A stretch of DNA of 64,000 nucleotides. It comes from Pseudanabaena sp. SR411. GTDB lineage: Bacteria; Cyanobacteriota; Cyanobacteriia; Pseudanabaenales; Pseudanabaenaceae. How positions within the stretch are numbered: the first letter of the stretch is position 1; every line of letters starts with the position of its first letter. A program made the translations under genes and the position numbers. A model generated the notes under the pieces. The model made no database searches. It was not told the DNA's origin and saw only the letters and a program-made list of their open reading frames with translations. Below, one piece after another: positions 1-7,939 of the stretch. The DNA is taken from positions 1 through 64,000 of the forward strand of contig NZ_NDHW01000188.1 in the NCBI RefSeq assembly GCF_002251945.1, read 5' to 3'.

Positions 1-58
1 GTCATTTATTTCAGCAATTATTTTGCGATCACCCGAAATAATTGCTGAAATAAATGAC
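1..58. repeat. Inverted repeat at the window edge
   Basis: Arms 1-23 and 36-58 are exact reverse complements with a 12-nt loop. The repeat lies inside the incomplete coding frame. Because the left arm begins at base 1, it cannot be told whether it extends further or is a fold-back artefact at a contig end. Confidence 0.6.
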
Positions 59-759
59 TCATTTTTGAAATCATTAATAAACTGATTCATGTAATCATCA
101 GCTAGCTTCTTATATTTAGGAGCGTCAGGATGTTCGGGATAGTTAAGTGCAAACTGACGGGAAGCAATGGAAGCCTCTACCTCCATCTTTTTGGATATGA
201 GTAGTTTGAGTAATGGCTCTAATAAATCCACGCGATCGGGATAAATGCCATAGGCGCGATCTAAGGTTTGGATCGCTTTGTCTGGTTGATTCCAGCGTAG
301 AGAGGCTTCCGCGAACTTGATATGCCCAGTAATGAATTCAGGATAATTGTCGGATAGCTTCTCCAAAGCAATTAATGATTTGGTTGACAGACCAGCCTCT
401 AGTCCTTCTTCAGCATTCTGCCAATATACCTTAGCTCCACTCGCTAGATTATCCACATTTCTTGTCGGCGGATTAGGCGCAGCTACGTTGGGGAGAGTTT
501 TTTTTACAGATTGTTGCAACTTGACCGCTTCAGCGAGATTGTTACTCTGAATCAATCGATCCGCTTGAATTAGCACAGCTACACGTCTATTTCTTTCAAT
601 TGCTTCCGCATTGCCCAAGGAAACTTCGGGGATCTTGATGCAATTAGTTTGATTTTGAGACTCAGCTTGACCAACAAAAAGAAACGAAATCAGTAAACCA
701 ATACAGAATAGTGACATCCACCTCAAGACTGTTCGGCGATAGACAGAGAAGATAGGCAC
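1..759 (-). CDS. Secreted helical-repeat (TPR-like) protein, incomplete at window edge
   Basis: The reading frame is open on the minus strand from a GTG at 757-759 to the left edge, so the C-terminus is missing (253 codons visible). The GTG is chosen because AGGA lies about 8 nt upstream and it gives a basic N-terminus before a hydrophobic stretch (SLFCIGLLISFLFVG), a likely signal peptide or anchor. An inner ATG at 715-717 would remove the basic part. The mature part is helical with TPR-like phrasing (KAIQTLDRAYGIYPDRVDLL). No enzymatic domain is visible in the portion present. It is divergent from the CHAT gene. A 23-bp inverted repeat lies inside the frame at the extreme edge. Function is unknown; a TPR scaffold is the best description. 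Confidence 0.6.
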   Translation of the reverse strand, partial: MPIFSVYRRTVLRWMSLFCIGLLISFLFVGQAESQNQTNCIKIPEVSLGNAEAIERNRRVAVLIQADRLIQSNNLAEAVKLQQSVKKTLPNVAAPNPPTRNVDNLASGAKVYWQNAEEGLEAGLSTKSLIALEKLSDNYPEFITGHIKFAEASLRWNQPDKAIQTLDRAYGIYPDRVDLLEPLLKLLISKKMEVEASIASRQFALNYPEHPDAPKYKKLADDYMNQFINDFKNESFISAIISGDRKIIAEIND

Positions 760-845
760 AATAAAATCCTAAAACTAATTAAATTATAAGTAATTCTAAA
801 TTTTTCAAACCTATCAAATTGTAAACAATCATTTATTTTATATAA

Positions 846-3362
846 ATGCACTACATTATTGATTTATCTGCGAATAAGTACAGCAATATGATCTTTAAGG
901 CTTTACACAAAGGTTTCTGCTCTTCTGTTTGGTTGTTGCCCCTTTCGACTGGTATATATGGAACTTGGACGCATCTGGGGCTAACATCTGCGGCAATGGC
1001 TCAAATTAGCTCACAAGAAAGTTCAGAAAAAAACTTCAAAGCAAAGTCATCGGATGCTGACATTCTGCAAAAGAATGGGAGTGCATTACAGAAAAAAGGA
1101 CAACTTAACTCCGCATTAGAAGCTTTTCAGCAAGCATTGAAGCTTAGCACCGCAGAGCAAGATCGCGCTGGACAGGCTCAAGCATTGAATGGTATCGCCT
1201 CTGTTTACAACGACTTGGGGCAGTTTGTACGGGCGATCGAATCCTATGAACGCGCCCTCAAAATTAGCAAAGACATCAAAGATGCATTGAGCGAGAGCAG
1301 CATTCTCAATAACATGGGCATCGTCTATCGCAACTTGGGACAATTTGATCGCTCGATCAAACTCTATCAAGAAGCCCTCAAACTTCAACAAAAATTAGGT
1401 GATCGCTTTGGTATTGCCAGAACAATTAACAATTTGGGACTGGTTTATCGCAACAATAAAGAATATGCCAATTCTCTAGATTATTATCGACAGGCTCTAG
1501 CACTGACCAAAGAATCGGGCAAAAATCCCGCAGGTGAAGCCGTAATTCTCAACAATATTGGCTTTCTCTTGAATGAGCGTGGGCTGAATGCTGAGGCTTT
1601 TAAAAGTTATCAGCAATCCCTAGAAATCAGTCAGAAGTTAGCAGATCGGGTCAATGAAAGTATCACTCTCGGCAATATTGGACTGCTCTACAACAGCCAA
1701 GGACAGTTTGAAATCGCGCTCGGTTACTATCAACAGGCTCTAGCCATTAGCCGTCAAACAGGCGATCGCGCAGGTGAGGCTAAGCTCTATCAGCATATTG
1801 GTTCACTGCTCAAAGAACGGAAGCAAAATGTTTTGGCGATCGCCTATCTCAAGCAGTCAGTCAATATCTACGAAGAGATTCGGAAAGACCTCAACTCCCT
1901 AGCGCGACAGGAGCAAAAACTCTACGCGGACACAATTGCTCCAGTATATCGTCGGCTTGCGGATTTACTTTTACAGCAGGATCGCGTGATCGAAGCCCAG
2001 CAAGTGATTGATCTACTCAAAGTGCAGGAAGCGGATGACTACCTCAAAAATGTCCGTGGCAATGAACAAACTGCCAAGGGCGTGGAGTATCAACCAGTAG
2101 AAATGCAAATGATCAACTTGAATAGAGAACTTGCCGATTTACAAATATTAGAAAATCAAAACAAGCTCACTCCTCAGCAAAAGGAACGTTTCACCTATCT
2201 CGTCAATCAAGAGAAAGAAGCTAATCGACAATTTAACGCTTTTTTGAATAGTGCAGAAGTGCAGAAACTAACTACGGAACTAAATAACGATATCCAACAG
2301 CAAAATGTGAATCTCAAAGCGATCGTTAGCCTCCAAAAAGAACTCAAGCAATTAAATGCAGTGATTATTTATCCACTGGTACTCGAAAGCAGGCTGGAGA
2401 TCGTATTAATCACTCCTTCATCTCCGCCAATACATCGTGCAGTTCCAGTCAGACAAAGAGATATTAGTGCTGCCGTTGATAAATTTCGAGCAGAATTACG
2501 AGATGCTAATAATTTTGATTTCAAAGATACTTCGCAACAGTTTTATAAATGGCTGATTGCCCCCATCGAAGCTGAATTGCAACAAGCCAATGTGCAGACA
2601 ATCATCTATGCTCCCGATAGTCGATTGCGCTATATTCCCATTGCGACGCTCCACGATGGTAAGCAGTTTCTGGTTGAGAAATACAAAATCAATAACATTA
2701 CGGCTAGTTCACTGACCAACTTTAATCGACCTTCAGTAAATCAACCCAAAGTCTTCGCTGGGGCTTCAACCACGGCTCATAGTGTGAATGTATTAGGAAA
2801 AACTATTTCCTTTGTTGCTATTCCTGCTACCCAAAAAGAAGTCAAAAACATTGTCAGCACGTTCCCGAATGTAACGGAGCTAGTGGATCAAAGTTTCACA
2901 AAAAACTCAACCAAAACGGGTACAGGTTCCCATACGATTATTCATTTAGCTACTCACGGTTCATTTAATACGGGTACACCAGATGAATCTTTTTTGATCT
3001 TTGGAGATAGCGATCGCCTGACTCTGAGAGAGATTGAGACTTGGGTACTCAAGGGCGTAGACTTGGTGGTTTTGAGTGCTTGCGAGACAGGAATTGGTGG
3101 CAAATTAGGTGATGGAACAGAAGTGCTAGGGTTGGGCTATCAATTTCAGAATGCTGGCGCAAGAGCCGTAATTGCGTCTCTATGGACAGTTGATGATGGT
3201 GGCACTCAGAAACTGATGGATACCTTTTATGCCAATATTAAAAAAGGTATTTCCGCTACCGAGTCCTTACGTTTAGCACAAGTAGCATTAATTCGAGGTG
3301 GTGAACCCTTCGATCATCCTTACTTTTGGTCTGCTTTCTTTCTAATTGGCAATGGGCTATAG
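846..3362 (+). CDS. TPR-CHAT domain protein (caspase-like peptidase family)
   Basis: 838 residues. An N-terminal hydrophobic stretch ending in AAMAQ suggests export; a second ATG at 888 would start nearer to it (MIFKALHKGF), so the true start is uncertain. Residues about 70-345 hold around seven TPRs (for example YNDLGQFVRAIESYERAL). A mixed helical linker follows. The C-terminal CHAT domain carries the catalytic dyad motifs HLATHG (His704) and LSACETG (Cys746), and closes with the family's HPYFWSAFFLIG. CHAT proteins are caspase/separase-clan cysteine peptidases; in cyanobacteria TPR-CHAT proteins are common and mostly uncharacterised. Both catalytic residues are present, so it may be active. 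It is monocistronic, with hairpin-rich DNA downstream. Confidence 0.9.
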   Translation: MHYIIDLSANKYSNMIFKALHKGFCSSVWLLPLSTGIYGTWTHLGLTSAAMAQISSQESSEKNFKAKSSDADILQKNGSALQKKGQLNSALEAFQQALKLSTAEQDRAGQAQALNGIASVYNDLGQFVRAIESYERALKISKDIKDALSESSILNNMGIVYRNLGQFDRSIKLYQEALKLQQKLGDRFGIARTINNLGLVYRNNKEYANSLDYYRQALALTKESGKNPAGEAVILNNIGFLLNERGLNAEAFKSYQQSLEISQKLADRVNESITLGNIGLLYNSQGQFEIALGYYQQALAISRQTGDRAGEAKLYQHIGSLLKERKQNVLAIAYLKQSVNIYEEIRKDLNSLARQEQKLYADTIAPVYRRLADLLLQQDRVIEAQQVIDLLKVQEADDYLKNVRGNEQTAKGVEYQPVEMQMINLNRELADLQILENQNKLTPQQKERFTYLVNQEKEANRQFNAFLNSAEVQKLTTELNNDIQQQNVNLKAIVSLQKELKQLNAVIIYPLVLESRLEIVLITPSSPPIHRAVPVRQRDISAAVDKFRAELRDANNFDFKDTSQQFYKWLIAPIEAELQQANVQTIIYAPDSRLRYIPIATLHDGKQFLVEKYKINNITASSLTNFNRPSVNQPKVFAGASTTAHSVNVLGKTISFVAIPATQKEVKNIVSTFPNVTELVDQSFTKNSTKTGTGSHTIIHLATHGSFNTGTPDESFLIFGDSDRLTLREIETWVLKGVDLVVLSACETGIGGKLGDGTEVLGLGYQFQNAGARAVIASLWTVDDGGTQKLMDTFYANIKKGISATESLRLAQVALIRGGEPFDHPYFWSAFFLIGNGL

Positions 3363-3363
3363 G

Positions 3364-3394
3364 ATCAAAGTCGGCGCTTCGCGCCGACTTTGAT
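3364..3394. repeat. Perfect hairpin, 14-bp stem, TTC loop
   Basis: Arms 3364-3377 and 3381-3394 are exact complements around a TTC triloop, with the core GGCGCTTCGCGCC that recurs in this window. It lies just after the CHAT stop codon. No T-run follows, so an intrinsic terminator role is not established. Confidence 0.8.
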
Positions 3395-3423
3395 TAACTG
3401 ATATGGCGTGAAAGGCTAAGATT

Positions 3424-3482
3424 GGGGCTTGGAGACCAAGCCCCTACCTTTACAATTATGTAGGGATTTGGTCTCCAAATCC
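3424..3482. repeat. Palindrome made of two smaller palindromes
   Basis: Hairpin 1 is GGGGCTTGG-AGA-CCAAGCCCC (3424-3444). Hairpin 2 is GGATTTGG-TCT-CCAAATCC (3464-3482). The two halves are also approximate reverse complements of each other, joined by CTAC and GTAG. Where the halves differ (GC against AT near the base of the stem), both arms of the same half changed together. Confidence 0.75.
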
Positions 3483-3532
3483 TCTTTTAAGATGACTGGG
3501 AAACATAATGACTATCTTTGTTCTGCATAACA

Positions 3533-3587
3533 CCACTTATACCAAAGCACAAAATGGCTTGGTCATTTTGTGCTTTGGTATAAGTGG
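3533..3587. repeat. Hairpin related to the right half of the 103-bp element
   Basis: Arms 3533-3556 and 3564-3587 are perfect 24-bp complements with a 7-nt loop. The centre (ACCAAAGCACAAAATGGC) resembles the right hairpin of the 103-bp elements at 6187 and 49592. It lies about 50 bp upstream of the TldE/PmbA start and so may fall in its leader or promoter. Confidence 0.75.
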
Positions 3588-3640
3588 CTATAGCTATAGT
3601 TGCTAGAATGAAGTAATCAACTAAAAAGATTAAAAGGTTT

Positions 3641-5005
3641 ATGTCATCAGCGATCAGTGTGGAAAAATTAGTCTCCGATGCTAAAGAGACCGCAAGCAAG
3701 CTAAAAATCGACAAATTTGATATTTATGGCGCAATCGTCGATGAAACTAGTGCTGAAGTCGATAGCGGCGAACCTAAGCAAGTATCAGCCTCTAACCGCG
3801 CTAGCATCACCGTGCGGGTTTGGAATGATCAGGGGACAGTTGGCGTAACTTCTACCACCAATATCGATCGCCTTGGTCTAGAACTTGCACTCCAAAGCGC
3901 CCATGAGGCAAGCTTTTTTGGGGCTAAGGAAAATATTCCTGATTTTAGTCCCGAAGCGATCGCTGTTATCCCCTCTCGCGAATCACAGACTGCAACACAA
4001 ACAGCGATCGAGCAGCTAGTCGAGACCCTCTTGGGCGCAGAAAAAGAATTACTAGCGAAACATACAGCGATCGCTGGTGTTCCCTATAATGGTTTATCTC
4101 AACGCGATGTCAGCCGCTTCTATTTGAATAGCGCTGGTGCAATGCGAAATGAGAGTAGTTCCTATAGCTCTATTTATCTCTATACTAAAACGGAAGAGGA
4201 AGACAGAAAACCTCGCAGTGCTGGTGCGTATCGCGTCAGTCGTAGTTTTGAAGGTTTAGATGTCAAGGGTTGCATTGAGGAAACTGCGGAGAAAACGATT
4301 AGTCATTTAAACTATGACAAAATCAAATCTGGCAAATATTTAGTTGCATTCTCTCCTGAAGCTTTCTTAAGTCTAATCAGTGCTTTTTCCAGTCTCTTCA
4401 ATGCCCAAAGCATTCTCGACAAAAATAGTCTCTCTAGTCCTGAGTCCATCGGCACACAGATCGCATCACCATTGTTAAATGTTAGCGATGATGAACTGCA
4501 TGTGGGAAATGTAGGCGCATCAACATTTGATGGAGAAGGCACTCCCACTCGCCGCACTCCATTAATCGTGAATGGAGTTTTAACCAATTTCCTACATAGC
4601 TCTGTCACCGCAAAACGCTTAGATGCTAAACCCACAGGCAATGGGAGCATTGGCTCGAAGGTTTCAGTCAGTCCTAACTTCTTCCATGTTGAGCGTAGTA
4701 GCGAAGCTAATGCATCCAATGAGAAAGTCTACGATTTGGCAACGGCTGAGAATGTAATTTTAATCGACGATCTGCAAGCGCTTCATGCAGGTGTGCAGGC
4801 TTCGCAAGGTTCTTTTTCGTTACCCTTTGACGGCTGGCTGATCAATAAAGGCGATCGCGTTAGTATTGAGTCGGCTACGGTAGCGGGTGATATCTTGGAC
4901 TTGCTAAAAGCGATCGTCTATGTCGAACCAGAAGTAAAAATTACGCCTTCAGGTGTCGCTCCACAGATTTGGGTAGAAGGACTATCCATCACAGGCGAAG
5001 CTTAA
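3641..5005 (+). CDS. pmbA: TldE/PmbA-type TldD-family protein
   Basis: 454 residues, about the family length. The TldD/PmbA fold is shared by TldD, which carries the zinc HExxxH motif, and TldE/PmbA, which lacks it; no HExxxH is visible here, so I assign the TldE/PmbA side. In Escherichia coli, TldD and TldE form a heterodimeric protease that processes peptides such as microcin B17 and CcdA. Recognisable parts are the N-terminal DIYGAIVDETSAEVDSGEP region and the C-terminal SQGSFSLPFDGWLINKG region. AAAAGG lies about 5 nt upstream of the ATG. No tldD lies next to it, so the partner would be encoded elsewhere. Confidence 0.85.
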   Translation: MSSAISVEKLVSDAKETASKLKIDKFDIYGAIVDETSAEVDSGEPKQVSASNRASITVRVWNDQGTVGVTSTTNIDRLGLELALQSAHEASFFGAKENIPDFSPEAIAVIPSRESQTATQTAIEQLVETLLGAEKELLAKHTAIAGVPYNGLSQRDVSRFYLNSAGAMRNESSSYSSIYLYTKTEEEDRKPRSAGAYRVSRSFEGLDVKGCIEETAEKTISHLNYDKIKSGKYLVAFSPEAFLSLISAFSSLFNAQSILDKNSLSSPESIGTQIASPLLNVSDDELHVGNVGASTFDGEGTPTRRTPLIVNGVLTNFLHSSVTAKRLDAKPTGNGSIGSKVSVSPNFFHVERSSEANASNEKVYDLATAENVILIDDLQALHAGVQASQGSFSLPFDGWLINKGDRVSIESATVAGDILDLLKAIVYVEPEVKITPSGVAPQIWVEGLSITGEA

Positions 5006-5033
5006 GCAAATGGGATACCTTGTGTCCCATTTA

Positions 5034-5417
5034 CTAGGTTTTGGCATTGTATAAATTGGCATTTGTCATTTGAGCGCCATCAAAAAGAGCCTCTTGCAAA
5101 TTTGCCCAACTTAAGTTCGCACCCCTCAAATCTGCCCCACGTAGATCTGCTTTGCGTAAATCTGCACCCTTAAGATTGGCATGACGCAAATTAGCCCGAT
5201 GCAAATCAGCACTATTCAAATTGGCATAACTCAGGTCTGCCCCAGTGAGATTAGCACGACAAAGTTTAGCGTTAGCTAAGTTTGCTTTGCTCATGAGGGC
5301 GTGGCTAAAGTCAACCTTGTGAAGATCGATCGCCTGTAAATCTACTCCCACCAGCGCAGCGTTAGAAAATACCTTTCGCCCCGTTCGGTATATTTGCAAA
5401 AATTCTTTAGCATCCAT
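5034..5417 (-). CDS. Pentapeptide-repeat protein
   Basis: 127 residues. From about residue 25 to the end it is an unbroken run of A(D/N)Lxx pentapeptides (for example ADLRKADLRGADLRGANLSW), which fold as a right-handed quadrilateral beta-helix. A short N-terminal helix (MDAKEFLQIYRTGRKVF) precedes it. There is no signal peptide and no second domain. Such proteins are abundant in cyanobacteria and most have no known role. It converges on the TldE/PmbA gene, with only 28 bp between the two stops. Confidence 0.9.
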   Translation of the reverse strand: MDAKEFLQIYRTGRKVFSNAALVGVDLQAIDLHKVDFSHALMSKANLANAKLCRANLTGADLSYANLNSADLHRANLRHANLKGADLRKADLRGADLRGANLSWANLQEALFDGAQMTNANLYNAKT

Positions 5418-5551
5418 TAATTGATTAGCCTTGGCAAAAGTCTATTAGTTATTGTACAAACAAATTTTTAAAAGCCCTACTAAGTAAGGTTCTTAAAAAT
5501 TAATTTATAGCAACGCAAGTTTTGCTTAGGACATAAAACCCAAAAGAGTAA

Positions 5552-5701
5552 GAGCATGTTTGAGAAGTTTTGCTTTAGCCCCCCTAGCCCCCTAATTCTG
5601 GGGGGAACCAGATTCAAGTCCCCCAGAATTGGGGGATTTAGGGGTCTAAAACATTAGCTTTAGCTAAAAAATGCGTGTGTATTAACTTCTCAAACATACT
5701 C
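5552..5701. mobile_element. Type B 65-bp palindromic element, carrying a further insert
   Basis: The ends GAGCATGTTTGAGAAGTT and AACTTCTCAAACATACTC are inverted repeats with one mismatch. Flanks are TAA (5549-5551) and TAA (5702-5704), a 3-bp target duplication. The element is 150 bp here. Subtracting the 85-bp insertion (77 bp plus 8-bp duplication) leaves exactly 65 bp, the length of the second copy at 24761. It has no coding capacity, so it is MITE-like and would need a transposase from elsewhere. Confidence 0.8.
5580..5656. mobile_element. Type C 77-bp G/C-block repeat inserted in type B
   Basis: GCTTTAGC occurs immediately before (5572-5579) and at the end (5657-5664) of this segment, but only once in the uninterrupted type B copy at 24761, so it is an apparent 8-bp target duplication. 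The segment holds CCCCCTAATTCTGGGGG and CCCCCAGAATTGGGGG blocks, a motif I recognise as widespread in cyanobacterial intergenic DNA. Its exact ends are ambiguous by a few bases. Confidence 0.75.
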
Positions 5702-5747
5702 TAATGGCGGTGCGAAGCGCCGCCATTAATCTTTTGGGTTTTATAAA

Positions 5748-6128
5748 TTAACTTTCAAACGAATCAAGATCTAATGCTGCGGAGCCTCCCTTCTCTAGCT
5801 CAATCAACATTTGGCCCAGTTGTCGCCAAACGAGGAGAGCAATACCGACGGTGAGGGGAATCGCAACGATATAGCCAAATAGAGTCGGGAAACCAAACAC
5901 CTCTAGCCCTGTTGACATAAAGACAGCGATGCTGATGGTCATGCCTATATAAGGAACTTTGATACTGGCACTCTTTAGCTCCAACATGACGCGAGAAGAC
6001 TTACTGCTTGACCAGATATTAACCAGATTGCGTAAAGTTACTTCAAATGATCGCCCACAGGCGAGTCCCGCAACAAGGGAAATAGCAAACAAAAAATATG
6101 GGGGATCAGAAGGAAAATAGTAATTCAC
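5748..6128 (-). CDS. Small membrane protein of unknown function
   Basis: 126 residues with about three hydrophobic spans: PYFLFAISLVAGLACG near the start, then IGMTISIAVFMSTGLEVFG and LFGYIVAIPLTVGIALLVW. A hydrophilic stretch with SSKSSRVMLELKSASIKVP separates the first from the second, and the C-terminus is acidic. I do not recognise a named family; it looks like a conserved cyanobacterial membrane protein. The stop codon lies directly beside the truncated right end of the nested repeat complex, so that insertion may have set the present 3' end. Confidence 0.65.
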   Translation of the reverse strand: MNYYFPSDPPYFLFAISLVAGLACGRSFEVTLRNLVNIWSSSKSSRVMLELKSASIKVPYIGMTISIAVFMSTGLEVFGFPTLFGYIVAIPLTVGIALLVWRQLGQMLIELEKGGSAALDLDSFES

Positions 6129-6186
6129 AAGTGTATAAAATTTTGAAGTGTATCTTTATATTAAGCTTAATTGATCTTCGCGTTTA

Positions 6187-6289
6187 ATACCAATTCACAA
6201 AAGTGTGACGACACTTTTGTAAATTAAAAACCAAACCCAGTAAGGGTTTTAAAAACACAAAATGGCTACGTCATTTTGTGTTTTGGTAT
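6187..6289. repeat. 103-bp two-hairpin element, copy 1
   Basis: Bounded by ATACCAA and TTGGTAT. The left hairpin is built on CACAAAAGTGT/ACACTTTTGT and the right hairpin on AACACAAAATGGC/TCATTTTGTGTT, joined by a spacer containing AAACCCAGTAAGGGTTT. It has the same length as, and about six base differences from, the copy at 49592. It lies between the small membrane protein's start and the cysS stop. Confidence 0.85.
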
Positions 6290-6310
6290 ATAGCAAACCT
6301 TGCTTTGCTA

Positions 6311-6338
6311 GAGCATTAGGATGATCATCCTAATGCTC
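6311..6338. repeat. Perfect 28-bp palindrome without loop
   Basis: GAGCATTAGGATGA and its reverse complement abut directly, ending 2 bp before the cysS stop codon. It could act in transcript termination or protection, but there is no T-run on either strand beside it. Confidence 0.8.
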
Positions 6339-6340
6339 GA

Positions 6341-7783
6341 TTATGCTCTAATCCAGCGGGTTGTACCATCTTTTTGATCAACGAGAGTAATGCCTAGTGT
6401 TTTTAGTTCATTACGAATGTGATCGCCTTCTTGATAATTTTTTGCCTTCTTCGCCTCAATCCGTTGCTGAATTAGAGATTCTATTTCGGTTTCGCTAATG
6501 TTTTCTTGTTGGACTTGGCGATCTCGAATATCGGCGACAAAACCCAAAATACTAGTCATATAGCTAAGAGCTTGCCAATCTTGCCACAGAACCTCAGCAC
6601 TTGCGGCAGTTTTACCTGCGTGGGATAGCGAGTTGCGTTCTGAGCGTAATTTCTTAGCTAGTTCAAATACATGGGACATCGCCACAGAAGTATTAAAATC
6701 ATCGTCCATCGCTTCTTCAAAACAGGCGATCGCTTCACCCACATCTTTTCGAGCAGGAATCTCGATATTGTCCCAGCCCAACTTTGCGCCAAAGTCTGCG
6801 GCAAACAGCATTCCATCGCGAATGGTTTCCCAGCCCTTCGTTGCCGCGTTAATTGCTTCTTCCGTAAAGTCAATCGGTTGACGATATTGTGCTTGCAAAA
6901 TAAATAAACGGATTGCCATCGGGTCAAAATGAGTAACCAGATCCCGAATGGTTGTGAAATTATTTAGCGATTTGGACATCTTCTCGCCATCAATATTCAC
7001 AAATCCATTGTGCATCCAATAGTTGGCGAGTGGCTTTGCATAAGCCGCTTCGGACTGGGCAATTTCGTTCTCATGGTGGGGAAATTGTAAGTCCGTGCCA
7101 CCTGCATGAATATCAATGGTTTCCCCTAAACGCGATCGCACCATCGCCGAGCATTCGATATGCCAACCAGGTCTTCCATTTCCCCAAGGTGATTCCCAAA
7201 AAGGTTCATTGGGCTTAGCAGATTTCCATAATGCAAAGTCAAAGGGATAACGTTTATAGGGTTCCTGTTCATCTACGCGACCACTTGCCCCTGCTTGCAT
7301 ATCTTCGAGTTTGCGTCCCGACAGCTTGCCATAGCTAGGAAACTTCTGCACTGCATAATAGACATCCCCACCAGATGCATAGGCATAGCCGTGATCAATC
7401 AACTGCTGGATCAAATCGATAATTTCGGGAATCGTCTCTGTAGCGCGGGGATAATCATCGGCTTTGGCAATATTCAGCTTTGCCATATCTTCGTCATAGG
7501 CGACGATATACTGCTCTGCGATCGCCTGCATTGTGGTGTGATTTTCCTGCGCTTTTTTTAAGATCTTGTCATCAATGTCCGTAATATTCTGAACATACTT
7601 AACTTGATACTTTGTCGCCAAATAGCGCCGAATCATGTCCCAAATCACATAGGCTCTAGCATGACCTAAATGGCAGTAGTTATAGACAGTTACACCACAA
7701 ACATACATTTTCACAATCCCTGCTTCGAGGGGAATAAAATCTTCTTTGTGTCTGGTGAGTGTGTTGTAAAGGCGAAGGGTCAT
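6341..7783 (-). CDS. cysS: Cysteinyl-tRNA synthetase
   Basis: 480 residues, a full-length class I aminoacyl-tRNA synthetase that charges tRNA-Cys in the cytoplasm. The HIGH-type motif is HLGH (38-41), the KMSKS loop is at 268-272, and the zinc ligands are visible: Cys29 (MYVCG), the Cys of WHIECS, and the His and Glu of FPHHENE. The helical anticodon-binding C-terminus is complete. The start MTLRLYNTL is the normal family N-terminus. It follows TamB on the same strand across a hairpin-bearing gap, so it is probably a separate transcript. Confidence 0.97.
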   Translation of the reverse strand: MTLRLYNTLTRHKEDFIPLEAGIVKMYVCGVTVYNYCHLGHARAYVIWDMIRRYLATKYQVKYVQNITDIDDKILKKAQENHTTMQAIAEQYIVAYDEDMAKLNIAKADDYPRATETIPEIIDLIQQLIDHGYAYASGGDVYYAVQKFPSYGKLSGRKLEDMQAGASGRVDEQEPYKRYPFDFALWKSAKPNEPFWESPWGNGRPGWHIECSAMVRSRLGETIDIHAGGTDLQFPHHENEIAQSEAAYAKPLANYWMHNGFVNIDGEKMSKSLNNFTTIRDLVTHFDPMAIRLFILQAQYRQPIDFTEEAINAATKGWETIRDGMLFAADFGAKLGWDNIEIPARKDVGEAIACFEEAMDDDFNTSVAMSHVFELAKKLRSERNSLSHAGKTAASAEVLWQDWQALSYMTSILGFVADIRDRQVQQENISETEIESLIQQRIEAKKAKNYQEGDHIRNELKTLGITLVDQKDGTTRWIRA

Positions 7784-7871
7784 GGATTTGAGTGTCTTTA
7801 TGATGATCTAGGCGCGGGGTAATTATACAGCAAAGCCATAACGGGTAGTCATTTGTATGGCTATAGCTATA

Positions 7872-7910
7872 GTCCTAGATAGGCTGTGCTTCGCACAGCC
7901 TATCTAGGAC
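7872..7910. repeat. Perfect hairpin, 18-bp stem, TTC loop
   Basis: Arms 7872-7889 and 7893-7910 are exact complements around TTC. It sits between tamB (3' end) and cysS (5' end), both on the minus strand, and could separate their transcripts. Confidence 0.8.
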
Positions 7911-7939
7911 ACTCATTTTTGTTGTCGCCCATGCTAACT

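Larger units (their letters stand above)
5506..5745. repeat. Type A palindromic element interrupted by a nested element
   Basis: The left end TATAGCAACGCAAG (5506-5519) matches the end of the intact type A element at 13157. The left arm holds ATAAAACCCAAAAG. After removing 5552-5704 (a 65-bp-type element with its insert, plus one TAA), the arms become complementary around a TGCGAAG centre with one adjacent mismatch, giving a normal type A hairpin. The right terminal repeat is missing, apparently lost next to the following gene's stop codon. Confidence 0.75.

Noticed and set aside
5600-5660. tRNA-like GATTCAAGTCC string
   Set aside because: It resembles a T-loop but lies in the symmetric G/C blocks of the 77-bp repeat, with no acceptor stem or anticodon arm.
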